From contig NZ_CP150145.1 of assembly GCF_037963835.1 (NCBI RefSeq), forward strand, positions 2,728,001 through 2,792,000: DNA of 64,000 bases. Direction: 5' to 3'. The notes under the pieces are model-generated. The model was given only the letters and a program-made list of their open reading frames with translations, was not told the DNA's origin and made no database searches. Both the position numbers and the translations under genes were made by a program. Within the stretch, counting starts at the first letter, position 1; every line of letters begins with the position of its first letter. This document shows, piece by piece, positions 1 through 7,901 of this stretch. Source of the DNA: Paenibacillus sp. FSL H8-0332. Lineage in GTDB: Bacteria; Bacillota; Bacilli; Paenibacillales; Paenibacillaceae.

Positions 1-1
1 G

Positions 2-394
2 CGGCATCTGATCCGCCGCAGAATCGAAGAGATGGCGGCCTCCGTGGCCGCAGCCTATGGTACAGAGGCGAAGGTGGATTATCTGATGGGGTATCCGCCG
101 CTGGTGAATGACATTGCTGAATATGAACGCTTCGCCCGTGTGGCCCCTGAAGCGCTGGGTACTGATGCCCATGTGATGCTGATGGAGAAAATTATGCCGG
201 CGGAGGACTTCTCTTATTATGTTCAGGAGATTCCTGGCTGCTTCATCTTCGTGGGCGCGGGCAATGCGGCCAAGGATGCCGTCTATCCGCATCATCACAG
301 CAAATTTGATTTCGATGAGGATGCCATGCTCTATGGCGTGAAGCTGCTGGTCGGTATGGCCGACTCCTGTCTGAATGACTCATTATCCGTATAA
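2..394 (+). CDS. M20 family amidohydrolase/peptidase, C-terminal part (partial)
   Basis: Only the last 130 or so residues are present; the gene enters from the left edge with its first full codon at base 2. The sequence AEDFSYY followed by PGCFIFVGAG and then HHHSKFDFDE is the typical C-terminal signature of M20 amidohydrolases of the HipO/AbgB/AmhX type, which hydrolyse N-acyl amino acids or small peptides with two metal ions. The His cluster before KFDFDE carries a metal ligand in this family. The substrate cannot be told from the fragment. A CBS-domain gene follows 64 bases downstream on the same strand with its own strong ribosome binding site. Confidence 0.85.
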   Translation, partial: RHLIRRRIEEMAASVAAAYGTEAKVDYLMGYPPLVNDIAEYERFARVAPEALGTDAHVMLMEKIMPAEDFSYYVQEIPGCFIFVGAGNAAKDAVYPHHHSKFDFDEDAMLYGVKLLVGMADSCLNDSLSV

Positions 395-458
395 ATGTTA
401 CCGCTCCAGGAAAAACTACTCTCAAATGCCATGGTAACGTGGACAGGAGGGTTCATTC

Positions 459-893
459 TTGAAGACAGTCAAAGAAGTGATGACCGCGCATCCGGTGTCG
501 GTTACTCTGCTGGACAATATCTATGAGGTTGCCGTCGCTATGAGAGATAGCGGGACAGGCTTCATTCCTGTGGTAGATTCGGCTGACGGGGCAACGCTAA
601 TTGGTGTGATTACGGACCGCGATCTGGTCATCCGGGGGTATGCGGCCAAGCATCCCGGATCCACAGCCGTGGAGACAGTCATGAGCCGGGAGGTCGTCTC
701 CGTTCAGGAGTCCGCCTCCGTGGAGGAAGCAGCAGAGCTGATGGCTTCTACACAGATCCGGCGCCTTCCCGTGACGCAGGGTAAGAAGCTGATCGGAGTA
801 GTCTCGTTAGGCGATTTGGCAGCAAAGCGAATGTTCGCAGATGAGGCTGCGGAGGCGCTCCACGAAATCTCACAGCGGCAGCAGCTGCATTAA
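459..893 (+). CDS. CBS domain-pair protein
   Basis: The 144-residue protein is made almost wholly of two CBS domains, roughly residues 5-60 and 70-130. Repeats of the pattern VMTxxPVSV, GVITDRDLVIRG and then VMSREVVSV, GVVSLGDLA show this directly. CBS pairs bind adenine nucleotides and act as regulatory modules or redox/energy sensors; stand-alone versions such as B. subtilis YlbB are small cytoplasmic proteins of uncertain role. The start is a TTG placed 8 bases after AGGAGG (445-450). In B. subtilis ylbB lies near ylbF and ylbG, which also occur just downstream here beyond the helicase pair. Confidence 0.9.
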   Translation: MKTVKEVMTAHPVSVTLLDNIYEVAVAMRDSGTGFIPVVDSADGATLIGVITDRDLVIRGYAAKHPGSTAVETVMSREVVSVQESASVEEAAELMASTQIRRLPVTQGKKLIGVVSLGDLAAKRMFADEAAEALHEISQRQQLH

Positions 894-965
894 TAGAATG
901 ACGAATGGCTCATATCCGTTAGGCGGAGGTGGGCTTTTTCGTTTCACACACAAGGAGGGAAATGG

Positions 966-2678
966 ATGAACGGAGCAGGGGAGGGTCCATGTATTACACG
1001 GAACGACCGGACGATTCTGCTGGAATGCGGACATCCGGGATTTGAGGAGGCGCGGGCGGTTCTAAGCGGATTCGCCGAGCTTGTCAAAAGTCCTCCAGCC
1101 TACCACACTTACCGGATCACGCCGTTGTCTCTATGGAACGCCGCTGCCGGGGGACAGACTGCAGCAGAGGTCATTGAAGGACTGCGCAGGCTGTCCAGGT
1201 GGGGTATTCCTTCCGAAGTGGAGGGGGAGATGGAGCTGCTGATGTCCCGTTATGGAAGCTTGCACCTGCATGCGGATGAAAGTGATCCGCAGGTTGTTTC
1301 GTTAACCGCTGACCGGGCGAGTCTGCTGGATGAACTGGATGACTCTCAGGAGTTGAAGGAGCTGGGCCTGCGCCGGGCCGGGGAGCTGCATAGCCACTGT
1401 CCGAAGATGAACCGGGGTCTGCTGAAGCAGGAGCTGACCAGACTGGGCTATCCTGTTCTTGATTATGCCGGGTACCGGGACGGGCAGAAGCTGAAGTTAG
1501 CCTGGCGGGAGTCTATGGGGGAAAATGGCGAAGAGAGCAGCGCCGAATTCAGGCTCCGGGATTATCAACGGGAAGCGGTCCGCCAATTTCAGGGGACCAG
1601 CGGACACGGCGGCAGCGGTGTAGCCGTGCTGCCCTGTGGGGCAGGCAAAACAGTTGTCGGTCTTGCAGTATTAGAGCAGCTGCAGTGCGAGACACTGATC
1701 CTGACTTCGAGCACGACTTCTGTAGAACAGTGGCGCGGGGAGCTCCTGCAGCGGACCACACTGAGTGCAGATGAGGTCGGGGAATACACAGGAGAACACC
1801 GGGAAGTGCGGCCTGTAACCGTTGCGACCTATCAGATGCTGACCCACAGGCGCTCCAAGGGAGGGCCGTTTATCCATATGAATCTGTTCCATGAACGGAA
1901 TTGGGGGCTGATTATCTATGACGAGGTCCATCTGCTTCCGGCGCCTGTCTTCCGGGCGACTGCAGATATTCAGGCTACGCGGCGGCTGGGGCTGACAGCA
2001 ACGCTGGTCCGGGAGGACGGGCGGGAGGGGGATGTGTTCTCTCTGATCGGCCCGAGATGCTACGACCTGCCCTGGAAGGTGCTGGAGCGGCAGGGATGGA
2101 TTGCAGCTGTCGATTGCATCGAGGTCATCGTTCCGATGAACCAGAAGCTGCGGCAGCAGTATATGTATGCCGGAGCGAAGGAGCAGTTCCGGCTGGCGGC
2201 AGGCAATCAGGCCAAGGCGCAGGCCGCAGCGCAGATTGCTGCGGCGCATCCCGCAGCGTCGATTCTAGTGATCGGCCAGTACCTCGACCAGCTGGAGCAG
2301 ATGGCGGTGGAGCTTGCGGCCCCGCTGATCACGGGCAAGACTCCGCAAAAGGAACGGAACGCGCTCTACGCTGCGTTCAATGAAGGCAAGCTGCCGGTGC
2401 TAATCGTCTCCAAGGTGGCGAACTTTGCTGTGAATTTGCCGGATGCCTCGGTGGCAATTGAGGTATCCGGCGCCTTTGGCTCCCGGCAGGAAGAAGCTCA
2501 GCGGCTGGGCCGTATCCTTCGCCCGAAACCCGGGGATAACCGGGCGTATTTCTACACTCTGGTCACGGGAGACAGCCGGGAGCAGGATTTCGCCCTGCAC
2601 CGCCGGATGTTCCTTACGGAGCAAGGCTATGAATACGGGGTACGAATGCTCGACCCGGCGGAAGGAGCTGTTCTGTGA
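966..2678 (+). CDS. XPB/Rad25-like DNA helicase (SF2)
   Basis: A 570-residue superfamily 2 helicase. The motor is in the second two thirds: Walker A PCGAGKT near residue 221, DEVH box near 318, LTATL motif III followed at once by REDG (the RED motif of XPB), and motif VI QRLGRILRP near 511. The first ~190 residues match the N-terminal damage-recognition region of bacterial XPB in position but are weakly conserved. XPB helicases unwind DNA 3' to 5' and in eukaryotes serve in TFIIH; the bacterial role, presumably DNA repair, is poorly known. AAGGAGG (952-958) sets the start. The stop overlaps the next gene by ATGA, so the two are translationally coupled. Confidence 0.9.
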   Translation: MNGAGEGPCITRNDRTILLECGHPGFEEARAVLSGFAELVKSPPAYHTYRITPLSLWNAAAGGQTAAEVIEGLRRLSRWGIPSEVEGEMELLMSRYGSLHLHADESDPQVVSLTADRASLLDELDDSQELKELGLRRAGELHSHCPKMNRGLLKQELTRLGYPVLDYAGYRDGQKLKLAWRESMGENGEESSAEFRLRDYQREAVRQFQGTSGHGGSGVAVLPCGAGKTVVGLAVLEQLQCETLILTSSTTSVEQWRGELLQRTTLSADEVGEYTGEHREVRPVTVATYQMLTHRRSKGGPFIHMNLFHERNWGLIIYDEVHLLPAPVFRATADIQATRRLGLTATLVREDGREGDVFSLIGPRCYDLPWKVLERQGWIAAVDCIEVIVPMNQKLRQQYMYAGAKEQFRLAAGNQAKAQAAAQIAAAHPAASILVIGQYLDQLEQMAVELAAPLITGKTPQKERNALYAAFNEGKLPVLIVSKVANFAVNLPDASVAIEVSGAFGSRQEEAQRLGRILRPKPGDNRAYFYTLVTGDSREQDFALHRRMFLTEQGYEYGVRMLDPAEGAVL

Positions 2679-4750
2679 TGAGACTGGAACTTGCAGATGA
2701 TATTTGCAAGCTGTCTGCGGATGCCTGTGAAGTGCTGCTGCGGATAGCGGCAGAGCATGCGGCTTCACCATGTTCAGCGGATTCTGTAGAGCGGCTGCGG
2801 CCTGACTTCCTGTGCCGGGCCGAGCAGGTGCTGGCCCTGGAGGAGCTACTTCACACAGGGATGCTGGAACTGCGGCAGAAGGTGTGGGGCGAGCGGTTGT
2901 ATCAGATTCCGCAGCAGCAGTATCCCTTGATCCTGCGGAGCTTCTGGGCAGGCTGCCCCCAGGTGCAGGTGGAGGGAGCAGTCCGGGTTGAGCATGCGGC
3001 TTGTTCAGAACTGGCAGGGGAGATATTTCAAGGGCTGCTGTTCATAGCACAGGAAGGCCTGCCCTTGACGTCTAAGGGAGTGATACATAAGAAGCAGCTC
3101 AGCCGGTTAGCCGGACTACTGTCCATGCCGGAGGATCATCTGAGCCTGATTCAGTCCTCTGCCGGTCACCAGAGCTATCCGCTGCCGGTTACATTAATGA
3201 TTGATCTGCTGAGCGTGCTGGGGCTGATTACCTGCAACAGCAGCGGGTATGGTATAGACACACCGGTGCTGCAACGCTGGCTGGCTCTCACCGCACAGGA
3301 GATGACGGATACACTTTACACCTTGGTAATCAGCCGTTACGGTGCCCTGCTGCCTGAAGAGCAGCATTTCAGACAGTTGCTCTCGGCAGCGGAGTTTAGG
3401 CCGGACGAGTGGTTTGCAGTAGCGCCTGTTCTAAGCTGGATGAGACAGAGTGGTCTTGCCGTGGAGCAGCTTGTGCCGGGGGCGGCAGAGACAGACTCAG
3501 CCCCAGCCCTTAATCAGGCTGCACTTGCCTGGATTCGCCTTCTGGCCGCTTTTGGCTGGTGTGAGCTGGGGTCTTCAGCGGAAGGGGGGGCGTGCTTCCG
3601 CTGGAAGACATTGAAGCCGCAGTTGACCAGGTATAGCCTAGGAATAACCCCGCAGAATCAAGCGGGGGCAGAGGAAGCAGACAGTGACCCAGAAACTACC
3701 AGCAGCAACCCAAGCACATCCGCCAGCAATCAAGGAATCCTAGACAGCACCGCCGAAACTGAGGCCGGCCGCCGCCTGCTGCCGCAAGCCCCGGCTTCAG
3801 CAGCCCCCGGCTTCATTATTCAGCCGGATTTCGAGGTGCTGGTACCGCCGGAGGTCCCGTATACAGTCCGCTGGACCTTGGCCGGGTGTGCGGAGCTGCT
3901 GCATCACGAGGATCTCTGGAGCTTCCGGCTGACGCGGGAGCGGCTCGAAGCCGCAGCGGACCAGGGCCGCGCTCCGGGTGAAGTGATCTCCTGGCTGAAC
4001 GCCCATGCCGCCGGAGGATTGCCGGAACAGGTCGAGCTGGCGCTCCGCCAGTGGGCCAGAGCGATTGGACGGACCGAGCTGGCGGAGGTTCTTCTGCTGT
4101 CCTGTGCCGGAGAGCAGGAGGGCGAGGATATTGCCGCCCATCCCCGGCTGCAGGACATCGTTACCCGGATCGGCCCGCTCCACTTCATCGTCCGGCCGGA
4201 GGCTGCCGTACAGCTGCGCAAGGAGCTTGCAGCCGCCGGTCTGACGCCGTCCGTAAAGGATGGGGATCTGAACGGGCCTGTTCCCCATCCTCAGCTGTTC
4301 GAACCGTCCGGGTCAGCGCAGCGTTACGAGCTTCCTGCCACAGCCGGGGAACGGGGCCTGCTGGGAACGGGACCGTCCCCGAAGCTCCTGCCGCTGGATA
4401 GAGGCGGCCCCCCGATGCTGGAGCTGCCGGGTGAGGAGGCCGTGCCGCAGATGTGGTTCAATCAGTGGAGGCAGTATCATATCACCACAGCTCAAAAGGT
4501 AATGGAGCAGGCCCTAAGCTGGGGAATCAAGGTCCGGCTCTCCTACGGGGGCAAGGCGGCAGACTTCATTCCTGAGCGGATCAGCGGACGTCCATGGAAG
4601 GTAAGGGGCATTCTGCTGCTTCCGGGAACGGAGACGGCAGAGGAGATTGAGCTTGCAGCGGAGGACTGGCAGGAAATTCAGCTGCTGCATCCGCTAAAAG
4701 CCAGAAATTCTTCTTCTGCTGGGGCGGGCGGATATGTTATGATAAGGTAG
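2675..4750 (+). CDS. XPB-associated protein with Helicase_C_3 (XPB/Ssl2-like) domain
   Basis: A 691-residue protein that starts inside the stop codon of the XPB helicase gene (ATGA). No helicase motor motifs are seen. A segment beginning FIIQPDFEVLVPP near residue 378 and running through LTRERLEAAADQG to about 470 looks like the helicase-associated XPB/Ssl2 domain (Helicase_C_3), known next to xpb in Actinobacteria. It is preceded by a low-complexity Ser/Glu/Thr linker (about 330-375). The last ~70 residues (IKVRLSYGG, FIPERISG, then an acidic EIELAAEDWQEI end) resemble a WYL-type beta-barrel module. Likely a dedicated partner of the helicase; the molecular role is inferred from pairing only. 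Confidence 0.75.
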   Translation: MMRLELADDICKLSADACEVLLRIAAEHAASPCSADSVERLRPDFLCRAEQVLALEELLHTGMLELRQKVWGERLYQIPQQQYPLILRSFWAGCPQVQVEGAVRVEHAACSELAGEIFQGLLFIAQEGLPLTSKGVIHKKQLSRLAGLLSMPEDHLSLIQSSAGHQSYPLPVTLMIDLLSVLGLITCNSSGYGIDTPVLQRWLALTAQEMTDTLYTLVISRYGALLPEEQHFRQLLSAAEFRPDEWFAVAPVLSWMRQSGLAVEQLVPGAAETDSAPALNQAALAWIRLLAAFGWCELGSSAEGGACFRWKTLKPQLTRYSLGITPQNQAGAEEADSDPETTSSNPSTSASNQGILDSTAETEAGRRLLPQAPASAAPGFIIQPDFEVLVPPEVPYTVRWTLAGCAELLHHEDLWSFRLTRERLEAAADQGRAPGEVISWLNAHAAGGLPEQVELALRQWARAIGRTELAEVLLLSCAGEQEGEDIAAHPRLQDIVTRIGPLHFIVRPEAAVQLRKELAAAGLTPSVKDGDLNGPVPHPQLFEPSGSAQRYELPATAGERGLLGTGPSPKLLPLDRGGPPMLELPGEEAVPQMWFNQWRQYHITTAQKVMEQALSWGIKVRLSYGGKAADFIPERISGRPWKVRGILLLPGTETAEEIELAAEDWQEIQLLHPLKARNSSSAGAGGYVMIR

Positions 4751-4796
4751 TCTATCGCTGCGGTAGAACATTAAATGCAGAAAAGAGTTGAAGTTC

Positions 4797-5234
4797 ATGA
4801 GCGTAGCGGAATTAAATACGGTTGATATGGCCGAAGTGCTGACATACGCCTATGAATTAGGCGATATGATTAATCAATCCGCAGAAGTGTCGGATTACCT
4901 ATACTGGAAGGGACAGGTGGATACCCATCCCGAAATCCAGGCCATGATCAAGCGGCTGCAAGGCAAGAAGGAGCTGTTTGACGAGACACAGCGGTTTGGT
5001 CATTTTCACCCGAACTATCACTCGGCCAAGGATGAGGTGGATGCCGTAGAGCGGGAGCTGGAGCAATTCGAAGCGGTGGTCCGGTTCAAGAATGCGGAGA
5101 AGACGCTGGATGATATTCTTCATTCCATGTCTGAGGCGATCGCGTTCTCGGTCTCGGACAGCATCAAGGTTCCCAGCAATGATCCGTCTCCCAAGGGCGG
5201 ATGCGGCAGCGGCGGCAAATGCTCCTGCGGATAA
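4797..5234 (+). CDS. ricF: RicF/YlbF family regulator with C-terminal cysteine tail
   Basis: A mostly helical protein of 145 residues in the YlbF/YmcA family. In B. subtilis YlbF (RicF), YmcA (RicA) and YaaT (RicT) form a complex that carries 4Fe-4S clusters and promotes RNase Y-dependent mRNA maturation, competence, biofilm formation and sporulation. The C-terminal tail GCGSGGKCSCG offers three cysteines that would suit cluster binding. AAAGAG (4782-4787) lies 9 bases before the ATG at 4797; a TTG at 4788 is in frame but has no properly spaced ribosome binding site. The next gene, ylbG, follows as in B. subtilis. Confidence 0.85.
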   Translation: MSVAELNTVDMAEVLTYAYELGDMINQSAEVSDYLYWKGQVDTHPEIQAMIKRLQGKKELFDETQRFGHFHPNYHSAKDEVDAVERELEQFEAVVRFKNAEKTLDDILHSMSEAIAFSVSDSIKVPSNDPSPKGGCGSGGKCSCG

Positions 5235-5276
5235 GCTGACCCATGAGGAGATAGAGAAAGAGAGGCGGATGAGCTT

Positions 5277-5540
5277 ATGTTTGCGGAACGGACAGGTTAT
5301 ATCGTATGGGTTAGCGACGTTAAGGCGGCGCGCAACCTGGAGAAGTACGGCACACTGCACTACGTTTCCCGTAAAATGCACTATGCGGTAATGTACGTCA
5401 ATGCGGAGCGCGCTGAGGAAGTCATGAAGAATGTCCGCAGACTTTCTTATGTGCGCAAGATTGAGCGTTCGTACCGCAATGAACTGAAGACGGAATATAC
5501 CAGCAACGGACCGGACAAGTCCAAGTATTACGGTCTGTAG
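5277..5540 (+). CDS. ylbG: YlbG family protein (DUF2129)
   Basis: An 87-residue protein with the YlbG pattern: GYIVWVSDVKAARNLEKYG near the start and a middle HYVSRKMHYAVMYVN. The family is small, cytoplasmic and of unknown function, and is nearly always placed after ylbF. Here the ricF stop and the ylbG start are 42 bases apart on the same strand, so one transcript is likely. An AGAGGCGG ribosome binding site lies 8 bases before the ATG. A clear Rho-independent terminator (5563-5589) closes the unit. Confidence 0.88.
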   Translation: MFAERTGYIVWVSDVKAARNLEKYGTLHYVSRKMHYAVMYVNAERAEEVMKNVRRLSYVRKIERSYRNELKTEYTSNGPDKSKYYGL

Positions 5541-5562
5541 TTCAGGGATAAGGGTTATTTAG

Positions 5563-5589
5563 ACAGGCGCCGCTGGCGTCTGTTTTTTT
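5563..5589 (+). terminator. Rho-independent terminator after ylbG
   Basis: A 9-bp stem ACAGGCGCC / GGCGTCTGT with one G-T wobble and a 3-base loop is followed by seven T residues. It ends the ricF-ylbG transcript. Confidence 0.85.
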
Positions 5590-5632
5590 AGAAATATAAG
5601 AGCGTATAGGTTTCACGCTATACATTATCCTT

Positions 5633-5690
5633 CTATTTCTCGCCGAAACGGTACCGTCCTTTACAAGGACGGCACAGCCGTTTCCACTTG
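5633..5690. repeat. Dispersed hairpin repeat, copy A
   Basis: Outer arms GAAACGG (5645-5651) and CCGTTTC (5678-5684) enclose inner arms CCGTCCTT (5654-5661) and AAGGACGG (5665-5672). The flanks TTCTATTTCTCGC and ACTTG are shared with copies near 24.95 kb and 38.25 kb. No T-run follows, so it is not a simple terminator. It lies 14 bases or so upstream of the marR-type gene, within its leader. Similarity across copies includes paired base changes in the outer stem. Confidence 0.7.
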
Positions 5691-5703
5691 AGGGGGACCA
5701 GCA

Positions 5704-6183
5704 ATGAACAAAGAGGAACAGGTTTTAACCGCTTTCCGGGAATTATTTAATAAGATGAGCTGGCTGAACAAGTCGAAGATGGAGACCAGTCTTAAGGGCA
5801 ATAAACCCTCTGAGGTGCACTGTATTGAATACATCGGACGGCACGAAGACACCAACGTGACCAAGCTTGCAGAGGCCTTGTACATGACCAGAGGGGCTAT
5901 AAGCAAGATTACACGGAAGCTCCTGCACAAGGGGCTTATCGAGAGCTACCAGAAGCCGGAGAATCAGAAGGAAATCTATTTCAGGCTTACCCGTCAAGGG
6001 AAGGCTGTATATCAGATCCATGACGAATTGCACCAGGAGTTCCGGGAGCGGGATAGAGCTGTGTTTGAGCAGGTGACCGACAGTCAGTATGCCGGTATGC
6101 TCAGCTTCATGGAGAATTACAATAGGCATTTGGATGAAGAGATTAAGAAGCAGGAGCTGGAGAACAGCTCGGAAGAAGATTAA
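5704..6183 (+). CDS. MarR family transcriptional regulator
   Basis: A 159-residue winged-helix regulator. The DNA-binding core is visible at about residues 40-100: TNVTKLAEALYMTRGAISK recognition region followed by the wing KPENQKEIYFRLTRQGK. MarR proteins are dimers that usually repress neighbouring exporter or detoxification genes until a ligand or oxidant is bound. The next gene is an MFS exporter on the same strand, and two similar 18-bp palindromes lie in its promoter region, so it is the probable target. The ATG at 5704 is preceded by GAGGGGG (5690-5696). Confidence 0.88.
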   Translation: MNKEEQVLTAFRELFNKMSWLNKSKMETSLKGNKPSEVHCIEYIGRHEDTNVTKLAEALYMTRGAISKITRKLLHKGLIESYQKPENQKEIYFRLTRQGKAVYQIHDELHQEFRERDRAVFEQVTDSQYAGMLSFMENYNRHLDEEIKKQELENSSEED

Positions 6184-6229
6184 TTTCCCCTATATACTTC
6201 AGGCAAAATATTTCAGGCAGAGCTACCTT

Positions 6230-6250
6230 CACCCGGCAGGGTGTTTTTTT
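6230..6250 (+). terminator. Terminator between marR-type gene and MFS gene
   Basis: CACCC (6230-6234), loop GGCA, GGGTG (6239-6243), then a run of T. It separates the regulator transcript from the exporter, which then needs its own promoter. Confidence 0.7.
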
Positions 6251-6262
6251 ATGCTTATTATT

Positions 6263-6280
6263 TTGTTTCCTTGGAATCAA
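6263..6280. promoter_or_regulatory. Operator-like palindrome 1 upstream of MFS exporter
   Basis: TTGTTTCCTTGGAATCAA is an 18-bp imperfect palindrome. Together with the second site at 6299-6316 it gives the shared pattern TTGTTTC-N-T-N-GGAA-N-CAA, in the form expected for a MarR dimer. The two sites start 36 bp apart and bracket the probable promoter. Confidence 0.6.
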
Positions 6281-6298
6281 AATTGTGTTAGAGTGATA

Positions 6299-6316
6299 TT
6301 GTTTCTTAGGAAACAA
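6299..6316. promoter_or_regulatory. Operator-like palindrome 2 upstream of MFS exporter
   Basis: TTGTTTCTTAGGAAACAA is an inverted repeat with perfect 7-bp arms around a 4-base centre, ending 12 bases before the AAGGAGA ribosome binding site of the exporter. It follows a possible -35 TTGGAA (6271-6276) and -10 GATATT (6295-6300) with an 18-bp spacer, so binding here would block transcription. Confidence 0.65.
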
Positions 6317-6343
6317 ATCATAAACTCTAAGGAGAGAAGATAC

Positions 6344-7594
6344 ATGTCCACATCCAGAACCGCGCACAATCAAGATCAACCTTCAGAACCTAAAGTAGAT
6401 AAGCACGCGCTCATATTCGGACTAATCTCAGTATTTTTATGTGGAATAGGCTTCAGTATCATAGCTCCCGTAGTCCCGTTCCTGGTCCAGCCTTACATCA
6501 GCGATCCGGGAAAACAAGCGGTAATGGTTACCCTGCTGACTTCAGCATATGCGGCCTGCCTGTTCTGTGCGGCTCCTGTACTTGGTGCACTAAGCGATAA
6601 ATACGGCCGCCGTCCTCTGCTTCTGCTATGCTTGCTGGGTTCTGCTGCCGGGTACTTCATATTTGGCCTTGGAGGGGCTTTATGGGTGCTGTTCGCCGGG
6701 CGGATCATCGAAGGAATTACAGGCGGGAGCATCGGTACAATCTTCGCTTATTTTGCAGACATTCTTCCGCCGGAGCAGCGGACCAAGTACTTTGGCTGGG
6801 TGAGTGCGGTGGTAGGGGCCGGGACTATTATCGGTCCGTCGATGGGCGGGCTGCTGGCCAAGTTCGGGTATTCGGTGCCCATGTATGTTGGCGCAGCCGT
6901 AACCTTACTGAACGTGGGTTATGGCTTCCTGTTCATGCCGGAGAGTCTGGAGAAAAGTAAGAGACTGAAGGTAATCCCCTTAGTCAGGCTGAATCCCTTC
7001 TCGCAGCTTGCGAACCTGCTGTCCATGAAGAACCTCAACAGGCTGTTTATCTCCGCTTTCCTGCTGTGGATACCGAATGGATCCTTCCAGGCTATTTTTT
7101 CACAGTTCACGTTGGATAATTTCAGCTGGAAGCCGGTTATCATCGGGCTGATGTTCTCCATCATGGGCTTGCAGGATATCCTGTCCCAAGGATTCATTAT
7201 GCCTAAGCTTTTAAAAAGATACACTGATAGACAAATAGCCCTCCTCGGAATGTTCTCGGAAATTGCGGGCTACGCGCTGTTTGCACTTTCTGCCTTGTTC
7301 GCCTTCTATCCTCTTTTTATCGCGGGGATGTTTATCTTCGGCTTCGGCGATTCGGTCTTCGGGCCTTCGTTCAACGGAATGCTGTCCAAATCTGCCGCAG
7401 CGGGCGAGCAGGGACGGGTTCAAGGGGGCAGCCAATCGATTCAGGCGCTGGCGAGAATGATCGGGCCGCTGATTGGAGGACAGCTCTATGTATCATTAGG
7501 ACCTGCGGCACCGGCATTTATGGGGATGATCCTCATTGGGGCGGCAATCCCTGTGCTGTATACGATTAACCGGGCCGGAGCATTGTCGAAATAA
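6344..7594 (+). CDS. MFS drug-efflux type transporter
   Basis: A 416-residue integral membrane protein with about 12 hydrophobic segments. The loop between the second and third segments carries the major facilitator motif GALSDKYGRRPLLL (near residues 80-93), and GAGTIIGPSMGG near residue 150 is like motif C of the drug:H+ antiporters. It likely exports a toxic compound by proton antiport. The start at 6344 is set by AAGGAGA (6329-6335); the reading frame is open further upstream but has no reason to be used. It sits beside a MarR regulator and has paired operator-like sites in its promoter, so substrate-induced derepression is likely. Confidence 0.88.
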   Translation: MSTSRTAHNQDQPSEPKVDKHALIFGLISVFLCGIGFSIIAPVVPFLVQPYISDPGKQAVMVTLLTSAYAACLFCAAPVLGALSDKYGRRPLLLLCLLGSAAGYFIFGLGGALWVLFAGRIIEGITGGSIGTIFAYFADILPPEQRTKYFGWVSAVVGAGTIIGPSMGGLLAKFGYSVPMYVGAAVTLLNVGYGFLFMPESLEKSKRLKVIPLVRLNPFSQLANLLSMKNLNRLFISAFLLWIPNGSFQAIFSQFTLDNFSWKPVIIGLMFSIMGLQDILSQGFIMPKLLKRYTDRQIALLGMFSEIAGYALFALSALFAFYPLFIAGMFIFGFGDSVFGPSFNGMLSKSAAAGEQGRVQGGSQSIQALARMIGPLIGGQLYVSLGPAAPAFMGMILIGAAIPVLYTINRAGALSK

Positions 7595-7901
7595 GTCGTT
7601 AATGTGAAAAAAATGCGCAGAAGGCATTGCCCCGTCCCCGGTGCTTCAGAATCCAGTCAAGGGAGGGTGTCCACCGGCTTGATTATGAGGATCAGCGAGG
7701 CGGCCTGCTTCAAAAAAAGCTGCAAAATGATCAGAGGCAGCAGCTACGTCGATGACAGCGATATCAGTGTTCACCGGACGGGCAGCTGAGGTTTCGCCCT
7801 GCCTGACTTCCGGGGATGGCGGTATGCTTGAACAACGGTCGTCAATGCGGTAAGATTGACAACAATAAGAGCATGCCAAGACCCTTTTTACGTGGAGTGT
7901 G
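7595..7901. other. Intergenic stretch without a supported gene
   Basis: About 300 bases between the MFS gene and an unknown CDS. Short frames exist on both strands; the minus-strand frame around 7655-7790 reads like protein in composition but has no ribosome binding site and no recognisable family. No terminator, repeat or RNA gene was recognised. Confidence 0.4.

Noticed and set aside
7604..7789. 61-residue plus-strand frame and minus-strand frame in the same stretch
   Set aside because: No ribosome binding site at either start, no recognisable family, and composition is not clearly protein-like on the plus strand; possibly decayed sequence.
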